A stretch of 64,000 bases of DNA from Anaeramoeba flamelloides (GCA_027625915.1 JANTQA010000008.1:13331001-13395000); one strand, 5' to 3'; shown: positions 24,417-37,290, counted from the stretch's first letter. The notes: generated by a model not told the origin, from the letters alone. Translations and numbers: made by a program.

Positions 24417-24731
24417 TTATTTCTATTTTTAAATTTTTTAGTTCTTTATGGACTGTAGAAATCTATATTACCCCCACAAAAATTTCAATGGATTAAAAAT
24501 AATTAAAAAATCAAAAATAAGAAAAATGAAAATTAGCTAATTAATACTAGTTATTACCAATAAATTTAAATAATAATAATAATAAAATATTAATATCAAT
24601 AAAATAATTTTCGCAAGATAATTTTCAAATATTTTGACAATTTTGTAAAAACTTGTTGTTAAAATTTTAATGTTAGATAATGTATGCCATTTGATAATAA
24701 AATTTGAATTTTTTTGGTTAAGGGTTCTCAA

Positions 24732-26147
24732 TTATTTTTTTTTATTTTTTATTTTATTATTTACCTTTTCTTGAATAGACGAAGTTGTACTAATTCTAGT
24801 TCTTAATATAAGATCTCTGAAGGATTTCCAATTTTTAGGAATTTTTATTGGCGATTGGCTATTCAACTTATCAAAATAAATGAGATACTCTAAATTTTTC
24901 CAAAGATGTACCGGCTTATTTTTCAGTTCCTTTGTGATCAGAAATGTATTTTTATCATTGCCTTCAAGAATATGGTTTCTAAAGAATTTGGAACGCGCCA
25001 CTAAAACGATTTTATGGAATTTTAATTCAAAATTTTCAATGTCAGTAACAATTGTAAAATCCTTTGACTTTTCGTCTGCAAATAATAATTCCAAATCTTT
25101 TAATAAACCAAATTTGCCTGATTTTTCTTCATAATTTTTTTCTGAAATATTTAGTTTTTCTATAATTGAGTTCATCACCTCAAAACTGTCAATTAATCCA
25201 GAATATGCCCATTTGATGAATTGGCTTATTTCATTTTTTTGTAATTTTTGAATATGAAACCAGGGATCACCCTTAAATAAATTTTTAATTCGAAAATGTA
25301 CCCAAAACTTATGAAATTTGACACGCTCAAATTCAATGTTTGCTAGGTCTCTTCTTAATAAACAGTTTAAAAAATCAATATTTATTGCATAATGTGATTT
25401 AATTGCTTGGTTAAGAGGATCTTTGATCTTTGTAGAGTTCTTAATAACAGATTCAGAATATATTTCGGCACCATATTTTAGCATCAATTTTATGATCTTT
25501 GGATTCATTTTTTTTTGAATCGCAATTAATAAAGGGTTTGATCCATTTTCATAAATCTCATTCACGTCACACCCTCGTTTTAAAATTTCTGCAATCACAA
25601 AAATTGTTTCCCCCTTTTCGAGTGCATCTTTCAGTGATGGAAATTCTCTTTTACGCTTGAAATCAAATGCACCATTTTCTTTTGTCTCTCCTTCAGTTCC
25701 TTTACTAAAGCTTAAAAGATCAGGGTTTGGGAATTGATTTTTTGGAACTTGAATAACAGTATTTTGTGATTTCCTCCTTCCTATTCCTCTTCCTCTTCCT
25801 CTGGCTTTGTTTGTTCTTCTTCCGCTTCCTCTTGCTTTTCCTCTAACTTTATTTGTTCCTCTTCCCCTCCACCTTCTTCCCCCTCTTCCTCGAGAATTAT
25901 AATCGTTATTATTATTACTTATGTTTGTTGGTAATTGATAAGAATTTTGTTGTTTAATCGTGGGAAAAGGATCCTGTATAGATTTTTTCTCTTTTTGTTT
26001 TTGTTGTAAATTTTTTTGTACATTAAGCTGAGGTACATGAATTTCTGTTGGCGTTATGTCCGAAGGTGTTGACGTTTTTGTTGAAGTAGACAATTCGTTG
26101 GTTGATTTTTTTTCACTTTCACCTTCACCTCCTTCAAGATTTGCCAT
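24732..26147 (-). CDS. RG-rich, ankyrin and BTB domain protein
   Basis: A 471-residue protein of unknown specific role. An acidic Ser/Thr-rich start is followed by an RG/RGR-rich segment at about 86-126 (RNA-binding or methylation-target type), at least one ankyrin-like repeat at about 185-235 (VNEIYENGSNPLLIAIQ, IIKLMLKYGAEI), and a BTB/POZ-like domain at about 350-450 (KDFTIVTD, KFHKIVLVARSKFFRNHI). BTB proteins often act as cullin-3 adaptors or scaffolds; that role is inference. The frame is open upstream to a TTG at 26213, but the first ATG is 26145-26147. The C terminus is uncertain: a good donor (AAG|GTAAAT) lies at about 24767, before the in-frame TAA, so the last 10 residues may be intron and a further exon may exist. 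A MITE ends 71 bp upstream of the ATG. Confidence 0.8.
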   Translation of the reverse strand: MANLEGGEGESEKKSTNELSTSTKTSTPSDITPTEIHVPQLNVQKNLQQKQKEKKSIQDPFPTIKQQNSYQLPTNISNNNNDYNSRGRGGRRWRGRGTNKVRGKARGSGRRTNKARGRGRGIGRRKSQNTVIQVPKNQFPNPDLLSFSKGTEGETKENGAFDFKRKREFPSLKDALEKGETIFVIAEILKRGCDVNEIYENGSNPLLIAIQKKMNPKIIKLMLKYGAEIYSESVIKNSTKIKDPLNQAIKSHYAINIDFLNCLLRRDLANIEFERVKFHKFWVHFRIKNLFKGDPWFHIQKLQKNEISQFIKWAYSGLIDSFEVMNSIIEKLNISEKNYEEKSGKFGLLKDLELLFADEKSKDFTIVTDIENFELKFHKIVLVARSKFFRNHILEGNDKNTFLITKELKNKPVHLWKNLEYLIYFDKLNSQSPIKIPKNWKSFRDLILRTRISTTSSIQEKVNNKIKNKKK

Positions 26148-26218
26148 ATGAATTTCTCTAATTGAAAAAAATAGAAAAAATGAATAAACATTTGGGAAAA
26201 AAGTTATAATCAATTTTT

Positions 26219-26564
26219 AATTGGGAACATACTAGAAAAGGAAAAGTAAGATCAATGATAGAAAAAAAAAACAAACAAATTAAGACAAAATGGAGGATTA
26301 AACACATAACAATTTTTTTAATACTATCTTTTGGTATGGTTTTTGTTAATTTGATTAATTATCAAAAATTTTGTTGAAAACAATTGACTATTTGTGAGAT
26401 CTACAAAAACACTCATCAGATCTCGGTAATCAAGGAGACTTAAATTGTATTTGATTGAAAATAATATTTCAAATTATTCTTTGAAGTTAATTGGTTTTTT
26501 CTTTTAATTGATATGAACTTTTCATTTCACTTTTCATTTTCAGGTTCTATTAAATTTACCAATT
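26219..26564. mobile_element. MITE family J, copy 1
   Basis: A 346-bp element with imperfect inverted ends (AATTGGGAACAT.. and ..TTTACCAATT) and shared internal blocks with the reverse copy at 32745-33080 (ATAACARTTTTTTTAATACT, TTTGAAGTTAATTGGTTT). It occupies the region directly upstream of the BTB gene. Confidence 0.7.
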
Positions 26565-27256
26565 AATAATTCTATTTCACTTTTTTTTGAGACTGTATAT
26601 GATTTTTCAAAATTTAAATAATCTCCTGCTCACTCTGATAAATTCAAAGAAATATCTGAAAATTTTTATTTCTTTAGCCATTTTAAGAATTTTTTTAACA
26701 CTCACTTTGAAGAAAGCATTTTATTCTTTTAAATACTAAAAAAAATTTTTAAAAATTAGTTGTACTTCGTAAGGTTCTTTCTCTTGAGTTGTTATAAAAA
26801 GTTGAGAAATGAGATTACAAAATGGGAAATTGAACCAAAAATTTTATTAAAATAATTTCAATTTATCAGTTTTTAGAAGAGGTAGTTTAATTTAGGACAA
26901 GCAAGACACACTTATTCATTTTGAAAGTTTGAATAATCTTAAATTTCTTAACTAAATTTTATAATAAATGGCCCATGTTATATTTGATTTTTGAATTACT
27001 TTTGTATTTGTAATATTTTGAAGTTTTTCCTCTCACAATGAAAAGTTTGCAAATAAATCATTTTTTCTCTTTTTTATTTTTTTTACAATATTTTGTTAAA
27101 ATGGAAAATAAAAATGAAAATTTGGAAGAAGTAACAGATGAATTAATGAAAAATTAGGTTTCAAATATGAAAAAGAGATTATATTTAGTTATTAAAATAG
27201 AAGAGGAATCGAAAAATGGGTTTTATTAATTTTTTAAAATTTCTATTTTTTATGTA

Positions 27257-27453
27257 CAGTCGGTTTCACTTTTAAGGCACAAACTTTCAACGAAATTTAA
27301 GGCATAAAAAAATCTCAAATTAAAATGGAAAATTCAAATTCTAGTAAAAATAAATTGTAAAAAAAAAATATTACAAATTTTATGCATTAATTTGAGATTA
27401 TTTTATGGCATAAATTTCGTTGAAAGTTTGTATCTTAAAAGTGAAACTGACTG
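27257..27453. mobile_element. Palindromic TA-flanked MITE, copy 4
   Basis: A 197-bp hairpin with CAGTCGGTTTCACTTTTAAG at the left, the complement at the right, and TA on both sides. Confidence 0.88.
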
Positions 27454-28265
27454 TAATGCTCATTTCAAAATAAATATCCCAATTTTTTTTAATTGTTTTT
27501 TTTTTTACTTTTTTTTATTTTTATTTTTAGAGGAAAAATAAATATCTCTTGAGTATATAACGAAATATTAAAATAGAAATTTTTATATTATCATAGATAA
27601 CTTCAATTATTTTTAATATTTTTCTTTAAAATTTGATTTTTAATGTACCAATGATTTTGAAATAGATTTTATTTGTGTATGTTATCAAAATAATAAGGAT
27701 TAGAGTTTAAAAACCTGGTAAAAAAATAAAACTCATCTACTTTTTTTTTTTTCATGTTCAAATACAACATATAGTGCAATATTCAATAGAATACCCCCTC
27801 AATCTATTTTGATTGTAAAACACTTGATATTTTATGTAAAATTTAAATTATGAATTATATTTCTTTAATATTTTCAATATTTTTTCTATTTTTTAAAAGT
27901 TTTTTGATTTTTATGTTCCAATAGATATTTTTGATCAATGTTTATTTCTAATTCAAGAGGAAAAATTCTGAATTTGATTTTTTTTTAATTTATCAAAGTT
28001 CTTTTTAAATAAGATAAATTTAAGAAAGTGATAACATATTGACTTTTGTTTTATGTTTCTTTCTCTAACCATTAAATGTGTAGATCTTCTTGTAAAAAAA
28101 AAGAAGTCTAGCCTTTTCATTTCAAATACAGTGTTACAAAGCTGGTATGAGTTATTTTATCAAAATCAGTTATTCGTTAGATTACCTCAAGATATATAAT
28201 AATATAAATTTATATTTGATTATTATGAAAATAATCTAAAAATTTCTCAAATAATTTATTATTTA
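27454..28265. other. AT-rich spacer
   Basis: Nothing recognised. Confidence 0.45.
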
Positions 28266-28462
28266 CAGTCAGTTTCACTTTTAAGGTAAAAACTATCAAC
28301 GAAATTTAAGGCACAAAAAAAATCTCAAATTAAAGCACAAAATTCAAATTCTAGTAAAAATAAATTGTAAAAAAAAAAATTCCAAATTTTGTGCCTTAAT
28401 TTGAGATTTTTTTGTGCCTTAAATTTCGTTGAAAGTTTGTGCCTTAAAAGTGAAACTGACAG
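28266..28462. mobile_element. Palindromic TA-flanked MITE, copy 5
   Basis: A 197-bp hairpin, CAGTCAGTTTCACTTTTAAG at the left and its near complement at the right, TA on both sides. Confidence 0.88.
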
Positions 28463-28577
28463 TAGTATCTTTTTAATTTTCTCTTCTTTTTTTTCGTATT
28501 TATTTTTTTTTTTAAATATTCAATTTCAAAAAAAAAATTTTTGAAACTCCAAATTAACTTTAAGAAAATTGAGTTTT

Positions 28578-28882
28578 ACTATTCTTAAAAAAGTCCTTTA
28601 TTTGTTTATAAAATATCTTCTTGTCAACAATTTTTATTTTTGGCAATAAATTGAGAAAAATTGCTCGGTATTCCAATGAAAAAGGCCCAAAAAAATATTT
28701 AACTATTATTTTTTTTTATCTTTGGAAAATTTGATGTTTGTTCAGGTACACATTTCATCAATACCAACTTTCATTAGAATTTTATCATTTCTATTATTTC
28801 AAAACTATTATTACTGGTTAATTCTTAGAAAAAAAAAACGAATTTTTCATTTTTGTCTGAGCAAAAATCAAAGAAATGGGTT
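28578..28882. repeat. Dispersed repeat D, copy 2
   Basis: Homologous to 6575-6875 over about 300 bp; no coding frame is maintained in this copy. Confidence 0.6.
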
Positions 28883-29190
28883 TTAAATCAACAATTTTTT
28901 TCAGTACTTAATCAAATTACACCCCAACTAGTAATTTCACCCAGATAACCAGGGAATTTTTTTTCGATTTATCCAGTACAACAAAATAAAGAAGACAGCT
29001 TTCTATGTTAAATTGTATATTTGTCAATATTTTATTTTTATTTTTATTTTAAATTATTAAACAAATGTTATTTTGGTAACATTTTTGGTTATTTCTTTTG
29101 ATAATTTATCAAAATTTGTAAGAAAACGTAGCTTTTATTCTTGTTTTTTTAAACAAAAAGATTTTTTTTTACAATTGAATGGATTGAATA

Positions 29191-29387
29191 AAGTCAGTTA
29201 CACTTTTAAGGCACAAACTTTCAACGAAATTTAAGGTACAATAAAAATCTCAAATTAAGGCACAAAATTCACATTCTAGTAAAATAAATTGTAAAAAAAA
29301 ATATTACAAAGTTTGTGCCTTAATTTGAGATTTTTTTGTATCTTAAATTTTGTTGAAAGTTTGTGTCTTTAAAAGTGGAACTGACTG
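29191..29387. mobile_element. Palindromic TA-flanked MITE, copy 6
   Basis: Same hairpin structure; the left end is slightly decayed (AAGTCAGTTACACTTTTAAG), the right end GGAACTGACTG precedes TA. Confidence 0.85.
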
Positions 29388-29583
29388 TAATAAAAAGAAT
29401 TACTTATATATATATATATTTGACTAAATTCTTACTTTTTAGGGAATAGAATTATTATTTTTCTTTTAATTTCCTTTTGATACAAGATGTTTTTATAATA
29501 TAAACATAAACTATTGTATGAATCACAGATTGTGAAATTATTATTTATTTATGATCATCTTTCAATCTAGTCAGCTCCTGTAA

Positions 29584-29960
29584 ATTCTGGGGGGGGGGTA
29601 TCGTCAAGTGTCATCAAGTGCTGTAGAGTGCCTAGGTTTTCCAGAATTCAAAATAATGGAGTAAAATCTTTGAATAAACTTAATTCTTTTAAATTATGGA
29701 AAACCTAGAACACTTCACGAATAAAATAGAAAACTCAAAAAAACCTAACGAAAATTAATTAATAGTAACTATTAAATACAAAACTCTAAAAAATCTAACT
29801 GTAAATGGCAGTTTTTATTAATTTGAGAAATAAAAAGAAAATTTTTGAAAATTTCAATTAATTTCAAAAATAAAAAAAAAACTAAGGCAGCTCCTCTAGA
29901 ATTCAAAAGAATGTGCAAAATCAAAGATTTGCCCAATTCTTTAAAATCCATGGAAACCTA
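29584..29960. repeat. Family C foldback relic
   Basis: Starts after a G10 run with CAAGTGTCATCAAGTGC..GAGTGCCTAGGTTTTCC, the end motif of family C, and shows facing AGAATTCAAAA blocks. The right terminus is not preserved. Confidence 0.6.
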
Positions 29961-31395
29961 ACAACAGCAAATGCGTTTGTAATTTTTTTCATGTAAATGA
30001 ATTATTATTTCTTATATTGGTATTTTAATGATTTTTCTTTTACTTTTTTTATTTTGATAAAATTATCTTTAAGGACTTCTTTATCATAATAAATATAAAA
30101 TAAATAAAGATATAAACTATTTCCAAATCAAAGGGGTATATTTAAAATGGATAAATGGATTTAAAGGGCGGAAATGGATATTATAAGAAAAAAGATATTT
30201 TGGAAATTACAAAGTTGAAAAATATTTGTTTCACATTTTTAATCTTTTTTTCTATTTTTTTTTTTATAACAAATAGCATTTCCTATTTATTTTTAGTTCA
30301 AGATCAAAGGAACACATAATCAAAAAGTGTTTTTTCAATGCTAATGAAACAATAATCAATATGGTTGTAGAAAAATCATGAATATTTTTATTGGAAATTT
30401 CACTTGATTTTGAATATTAGACCAAAATTAGCATTTCTAGTAATCCTCTCAGAAGTTGGGTTTATCAATTTTACAGAAAATCTATAGATTGGTTAGTTTT
30501 ACTCAATTTAAATAGCAATTATTATTCTATAATATGTATTACTCTAATTTTTTCTTATTTGTTTATATTATTTCAATTATCAAAAATAATTGTATTGAGA
30601 AATTTTTTTTAAAACACGTTTCCAGTAACAAAGTTCCTATATAGATCAATAAATATCTAACAAAAAAACACTTCACTCTTTTTTTGAGTGATAAGCACAT
30701 GGGGTTAATTTCTTTTATTATTCTTAACCCGAAAACTTGGATTTAGAAATTTTTAAAAAAATTTTTCCATATCTTATTATTATTCACTATTCTTATAAAG
30801 ATATTGAATCTTTTTTGTTAGTAAAATTCAAAATTTTGTAATATATAAATAAAATCATTACTTTTTAATTTTTGAGATTTTACTATTATTTTCATAGATT
30901 GTTCAATTCCAGAGAACACACCGCGAATCATCAAAATTATCTCTTTTAATATTATTTCTATCTTGAAAAATAATTCTATTCCCAATTATAAAATTTTACA
31001 ACGATAAAAAACACAATAATTATTACTTAAATCTTCATATTACTTTAAATAATTTTATTTAAGTTTGTAAATCATTCAGCTAGCAATCGTTATTATATCT
31101 GCTCTCAATCTATTATAATGTACAAATTGAAAATCTTTTTAACAAAATTAATGAATTTAATCAATGAGAAGGAAAAATGGTATAAGTATAAAGATTGATT
31201 AAATCTATTTGTAAATCAAATGGACCTTTTTATTTTTTAAATACAAAGACCCTATCTCACTGAACAAATCTTTGAGACAATTAAATGGGAATACTGACAT
31301 AAAAACCAATAAAAATTCCATCTTGTCAAGGATTTTATTCCAATAAATTTACGATTTTTGTAAGTTTGTTTTTCATTTTTTTCGAATCAACCCAA
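29961..31395. other. p24 upstream region
   Basis: AT-rich; no gene, repeat family or promoter motif recognised. Confidence 0.4.
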
Positions 31396-32188
31396 ATGTT
31401 TTTAAAAGTATTAGCAATATTTCTAATCTGTGTAATTCCTACACTCTCTTTAACTTTTACAATTGAACCAAAACGAAAAACATGTTTTTATGAACAGCTC
31501 GAAGCATCAACAAATGCTCATGTCGATTTTCAAGTTGTAAAAGGCGGGGATCTTATGGTTTCATTCCGTGTAAATTTTTTGTTTCGAAAAGAAAAAGAAA
31601 AAGAAAAAGAAAAAAAAACTTTTGCATTTCAGAATTTGTCTTGTCAATATTAATTTCTATCTTTATTTTTTTTTCTTCTTTTCCAATTCTTTTTGATTTC
31701 TTTTAAAACAGATAACCGATCCCATTGGAAGAAATACATACACAAAAATCCAATTTTCCACAGGCACTTATAATTTCAGAACAAATACGGAAGGTATTTA
31801 TTCTTTTTGCTTTGATAATTCAAGATCCTCGTTTCATCAAAAAGAAGTAACTTTTAACTTTGAGAGCCACAAAGCAGGTGAACTCAAAAAAAAAGTTGAA
31901 AAATCTGATTTTGCAAACTACACCGACAAAAAAGGTGAAATTTCTGGTAAGCAAGCAGCAATTGAACTTGCAGGATTTTTAGAGTTGCTTGGAGAGAAAG
32001 TTACAGAGGTCCATACCTTGCAAACATATCTCAAGGCACGTGAAAAGGCAAACCGAGACACCACAGAAAGCACAAACTCAAGGATCCTATGGTGGTCTCT
32101 CTTTTCAACTTTGCTTATTGTTGTTGGTTCAATCACACAAATCTATTACTTGAAATCAATTTTTATGAAAAGAAGAAGCAGAATATAG
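31396..32188 (+). CDS. p24 (emp24/gp25L/TMED) family cargo receptor
   Basis: p24 proteins are type I membrane proteins that cycle between ER and Golgi in COPII/COPI vesicles. Exon 1 is 31396-31569 and exon 2 is 31712-32188; the 142-nt intron (GTAAAT..ACAG) contains a GAAAAA tract. The product is 216 residues, as expected. It has a signal peptide (about 1-18), a GOLD domain with the two conserved Cys (C30 in KTCFYE and the one in YSFCFD) and the ITDPIGRNTY and GIYSFCFDN motifs, then a luminal coiled coil, the typical TYLKAREKANRDTTESTNSR stretch, one transmembrane helix (about LWWSLFSTLLIVVGSITQIY) and a short basic tail. The tail lacks a clear FF or terminal KKxx motif. The start is the first ATG; an upstream TTG in frame is not used as a start here. 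Confidence 0.95.
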
Positions 32189-32744
32189 GTAGAGAATCAT
32201 TATCTTTATTAATTTGTTGTTTGATTTGTTTTTTTTTCCGATAACACCCACCCTCCTCTTTAAATAATTTTTTGATAAACGAAAATTAATCTTCAAACTT
32301 TCAAAAAGATGTCCAAATTTATCTAAAATGCCAAAAAAACAAAAAAAATACAATTGCATCAAAATATTAATTTTTTTTATTTTTTATTTTTTTTATTTTT
32401 TGTGTTTTTGAGTCACAGAAAAATAATTCGAAAGGTACTTTTGTGAGTGACATTTTAATAAAGTGTGAGAAAAACGGTTTTCAAAAGGACATCAAACTAT
32501 TGACAAACTTCAATAGAACTATTTTCATGGCTCTATTTTTGAAAACTTTTTTGAAAACTTTTTTGAAAATGACTTTAAGGACAAGAAAAATCTAAAAAGA
32601 AAGAAAGGGGATTAATGATAAGTAACAGTGCATTTCATAAGGAATGATTGAATCATGATCAATACAATGAAAAGATATCAAAAACAATTATTCAATTTAG
32701 AAATGAGATAACCGTTTTGGAAAAAAAGTGAAATACAATTTTTC
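32189..32744. other. p24 downstream region
   Basis: Probable 3' UTR and spacer; nothing further recognised. Confidence 0.4.
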
Positions 32745-33080
32745 ATTGGGAACATTAATAGAACCTGAAAATGAAAAGTAAAGTCAATCAAAAGAAGAAA
32801 CCAATTAACTTCAAATAATAATCCATTATATTATTTTCAATCAATCCGACGAATATAATTAAAATCTACTTGATTATCGAAATTGTTGATGTGATTTTGG
32901 AGGTTGTAAAAATAATCAAATTTTTTCAATAAATTTTTTATAATTGATCAATCAAATAAAGAAAAAGCCATAGAAAAAGATAGTATTAAAAAAACTGTTA
33001 TTGTGCTGAATACTTCATTTTGTATTTATTTATTCTTTTTTTCGTTGATCTTACTTTGAATTTTCAGTAAAATTCGCAAT
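32745..33080. mobile_element. MITE family J, copy 2
   Basis: A 336-bp reverse copy of 26219-26564, with ends ATTGGGAACATTAATAGAAC and ..AAATTCGCAAT. Confidence 0.7.
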
Positions 33081-33962
33081 TAAAAACCGTGTTGAACTTT
33101 TTTTCCACAATGGTAAGATGTGAAACAAAAAAAAAATGAGTATATTTCTTGTGTTCCGGTTTCCTTCTAGTAGCCCATCCCTTTCCTTTTCCCCTTTTTA
33201 AAAAGTTATAAAGTGTATTCAGTTTCACCCGTTTGCATTTAAAATTTAATTTTACTAAATTGATATATGTTTCTAATTGACTAATATCGTCTTTAATTAT
33301 CTGAACAGCGTTTTTTAAATTCTTAATTATTTAACTACTTTTATGAAGCTGTTGGAAAAGTTTTTGAGGGTGATCAGAGTTGGATTTTTAAATTTTTTTG
33401 TTTATTAATTCCTTTTTCAATATAGTGTATTTCTTTTTTGAATACAGAAATAGTCTCTAATTCGTTTTTCCAATTCTTTTTTGTGTTATTCTTTTTGCTA
33501 AAATAAAATGATCTAATCATTCAAATGTATATGTTAAAAAATCCAATATGAAGAATATTCATGTTGTATTATTAAAGATGCTTTAAAAGTTTTTAATTCT
33601 AATCTGTGATGTTTGTGCTCTATTAACTCATAAATATTGTTTATCCTTTATCCAGGAAGATCAGAAGAAAAAAATTATTATTTTTCTTTTGCCCTTTTAT
33701 AAAAAGAAAAATTTGAAAAAATATTTCAATTAATACAATTCTAACTTATTTCAACTTTCAGAAGATATAAACTCCCATACAAACTTTTAAAAAAGAAAAA
33801 AAAATATATTTTATTTTTGAATTAAAAAAATATTTAATAAATTTATTTTTTTGATTGACTTTAAATGAGTAAAGGAAAATAATATCCGTTAGCTTAACAA
33901 CCTCTTCTCTCTGTGATTAATTATTATCCGAATATTAAAATTGTATCCTTTTCATATATATA
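33081..33962. other. AT-rich spacer
   Basis: Nothing recognised. Confidence 0.45.
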
Positions 33963-34493
33963 TAAACCCTGTTCCAAAAATTTGGACATGCCCAAAATCA
34001 AAAATAGGCAAAAAAAACCCAATTTATTGTATTTTTCCAAACCTAATAAAAAACCACATTTAAGTAACCCAGTATTAATGTTTTAATAAGTAATCATTTT
34101 AACCCAAATAAAAGAAAACAATATAAAACTCAAAAATAAAAACAGGTGTGTCCAAAATAATGAAACGAGCGGAACAAAAAATGTATTGGTAAATTTGTTG
34201 AAATTTCACCAAACATTGTTGATCGATCAAATGATAAGATACCATCGAAAAATTGTAGGTGATTTTCCAATTTAACACACTCGGCACTAACCTTCTATCA
34301 ACCATTGAAAAAAAAATTCCAGATCATACAAAACAGATTACGTAACTGCAAAAAAGGAAATGAAAACAAAACAAAAAAGACAAAAAATGAAATTGTTGGT
34401 AAAATCAAAATTCTTTTCAATTTGAATTTAAAGTATAGTAATGATGTTCTTTCCACTGTTTAAACTGTGTCCAAATTTTTGGAATCTAGTTTA
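33963..34493 (+). mobile_element. Mariner-like MITE, family F
   Basis: A 531-bp element inserted in a (TA)n tract that now flanks it on both sides. Inverted ends TAAACCCTGTTCCAAAAATT and ..CCAAATTTTTGGAATCTAGT-TTA. Closely related to 21561-22097. Confidence 0.88.
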
Positions 34494-35380
34494 TATATAT
34501 ATATATATAAGGTTTTTTTAATATATAAGCTAACCTTACCTTTTTAGATTTTAATTGGGTCATCCTCTCTGATAAAAATGATTGTAAATTCAAGATCGCG
34601 AAAAATTTAGTTTTTTTTTTTCCATAAAATATCATTTTTTAAAAAATAGTTTCTGAACACCCCTCTTTACAGTTGAGTTCTATAGCTCTTCATTTTTTTT
34701 ATAAATACAAACATTTTGTTTAAGAAATATTTAGTTATAATAATTTTTTGATCAAAACAGACGTCAAAGTTATTACATCTCTAAAAAGTTTAATATAGTA
34801 CTTTTGATGTGTTAGAAAGATTTTGGAAAAATTTTCCGTATTAAGGAAAAAGTTGAATTTATTTCTTATTATCAATTCTAATTACCCTAATAAAACAATC
34901 AGTTTAAAACTGCCAGACAATATTTTTATGGTAAAAATCTTTTTTAGAATGTGAATTTTATCTATAAAAATTATTATAAAGTCTTTATTACATGTTATAA
35001 TTTTTATTATTTTAAAATATTTTATATTTCTAAATAATTTTTTAAAAAAAAAATTGTTAAAAAAAAAAAATAAAAATGAAAATATTTAATCACAAATCTT
35101 AAAAAAATGTCAATTTTAATTGTAATTTAATTTTAAAAAATTTTTTCTATATAGTTTTTAGTCAGTGAAAATTTTTAACACAAGTGTTAGGCTCTTATTT
35201 TTATTAGATTATTGTTTTATAATTTCATTAGTTTATAAGACATTGTATAGCACCTTTTTTATGATATAACACCAATCATAACATTTTACACAAGTTTATA
35301 ACACACATTTGATAACAAATAAAAAATAAACTAAATTTCATAATAAATGTCCGATTTTTTTTTTACTCGTTTTTATTTTA
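34494..35380. other. AT-rich spacer
   Basis: Nothing recognised. Confidence 0.45.
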
Positions 35381-35899
35381 CAGCTGTTCCAACCCTACTG
35401 TGAAATCTATGATAAACAGAAAATTCATTAACTTTATCATACTTGATTTTTTATGATGTGATTTTAAGTTATGTGATAGCCTTTTACAAACGGTGAAATT
35501 TTATAAGAGAACAAAATTTTCATAAAGAGAAAATATGAGAATTTGAATTTTTGAATATAAACCTTTCTAAATGATCAATAATTTTGAAAAATTTTCAGGT
35601 TTTTGAAGGATCCTTAATTTCTAAATACCTTAAAATAAAAAGGCAAGACCATTTTAAAGAAACAATCAAATTAGATCTTCGATCTTTGGAAGTTTTGTTT
35701 TGAATTTTTGAATTTTGTTTCAAAAACAACAAGATTTTTTTCTCAGTCGTTCAAATAAGAAATTTTTTTAAAAAACCTATATCAAACCATAAAATGTATA
35801 TGATTACATATAACCGAAGATTTTTTTTTTTTGTATTTAACTGAGACAAAAAGTAAATTTCTATGTCTGTCAAATTTCACGGTAGGTTTGGAATGGCTG
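35381..35899. mobile_element. TA-flanked MITE of another Tc1/mariner-type family (K)
   Basis: Inverted ends CAGCTGTTCCAACCCTACTG and ..GTAGGTTTGGAATGGCTG, with TA duplicated on both sides; 519 bp, non-coding. A single further end of this type (CAGTCGTTCCAACTCTG) lies at 36132, so a second, broken copy may be present. Confidence 0.75.
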
Positions 35900-37290
35900 T
35901 ATTTTTAGGTGAAAAACAAATATATCTAATATATAGAATTGAATATTAAAATATTATTTTTTTTTAATTATAATGGATAACTTAAATTTATTAAAATATA
36001 ATTTTCAAAATTTGATTTTTAAAGGGGCAATGGTTTTGAAATGGATTTTATGATAAAATTTGTACCCCTTTTTAGAATATATAACAGCTATGTTTATTAA
36101 TATTTTTTCGAATTTCATTCAAATTTTATACAGTCGTTCCAACTCTGCCCCTAAAAAGTTATTAGATATAAAAATTGATTTTCTATTATAAATAATTATT
36201 AAGGTTGTTCGTAACATACAGCCCTTCTAAGGTTATAATATTTTTTTTATAAAACACAGAACTTGGTAATCTCTAAAAAATTGAGTTTTATCCAATAGAA
36301 TATTATATTTCTCTGATCCCAAAAGATATAATTTTCATTTTCTCTTATTTTATCAGATATTTTCTTTTTTTTCGAATAAATAATTATAAAAAATTAATAT
36401 TAAACGATATACAATCATGGAAACCATCGAAATTTGATAGTATTTTTATTGGTTGTTTTAAAATTATTTAAATCATATGATTTATCCTCTTTTGAAAATT
36501 GAAGATCAGAGTTAATGTAAGTTTTTTGTAAAAATTTGTTTATATAATTTTAAAAAAACAAAAAAAAAAAAAATGAGACGAGATTTTTTTTTCTTTTATT
36601 ATTAATTTTATTCTATTTAAAATAGAATTTAATGACAATTTTTCGGTTTCTCATATATCATAAATTTTTATAATAAATTTACAATATTTATGTCTTATAA
36701 AACCTTTGTGTAGGTTTGAAACTGCAATAAAACTCTAAAGAATTATAAAGAATCACAATAAGTGTATAACATATTAAATATAGAATATTATATATTTAAT
36801 TTGGGGTTTAGTAAAAGAAGAGGTATTTTACTCATTGAATAAACATTAAAAACGAATTAAAAGTTTTAATTGAACAATATAACAATTTTTTTGTCAAGTT
36901 TTTTCAATTATAGCAACAAAAATATCTAAGTTCCCATTTTGTTAATTTTTTAAAAAAAAAATTGGTATTAGTAACTTATAAAAGTTGTTCAATAAAAGTC
37001 AAATAAAGAGTATATGGCTGTTCAAACAATTTCTAGAAATCGGGTAGATTCCATTTCTTTGGAAAACAATATCTAAATCCTTCTAGTTTTTTTTTTTTCA
37101 TTTCCAAGAAAACCATTTCTATTTTTTTAAAAAAATTATATTTATAACTATTTTCCTTTTAAAAAAGGAAAAGATACTATTAATAAAGGATTTCACAAGG
37201 AGAAAAAAAGAAAATTTCAAAATTAATCATAAAAAAAAATAAAAAAAAAACTATTTTTTTGATTCATCAAGGTAATTTTTAGAGAAATGT
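35900..37290. other. AT-rich spacer with one isolated MITE end
   Basis: Apart from the family K end at about 36132, nothing recognised. Confidence 0.45.

Noticed and set aside
26148-26213. N-terminal extension of the BTB protein from TTG
   Set aside because: Hydrophobic T-rich translation without ATG; the natural first ATG follows directly.
27257-29387. CRISPR-like regularly spaced repeats
   Set aside because: Repeats are ~196-bp palindromic MITEs about 1 kb apart with TA duplications, not short direct repeats with spacers, and the genome is eukaryotic.
31570-31653. Read-through p24 product ending in the GAAAAA tract
   Set aside because: Splicing at CGT|GTAAAT to ACAG|ATAACC restores the full conserved p24 sequence.
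34099-34305. 68-codon minus ORF as a gene
   Set aside because: Internal to a mariner-like MITE and not maintained in the other copies.
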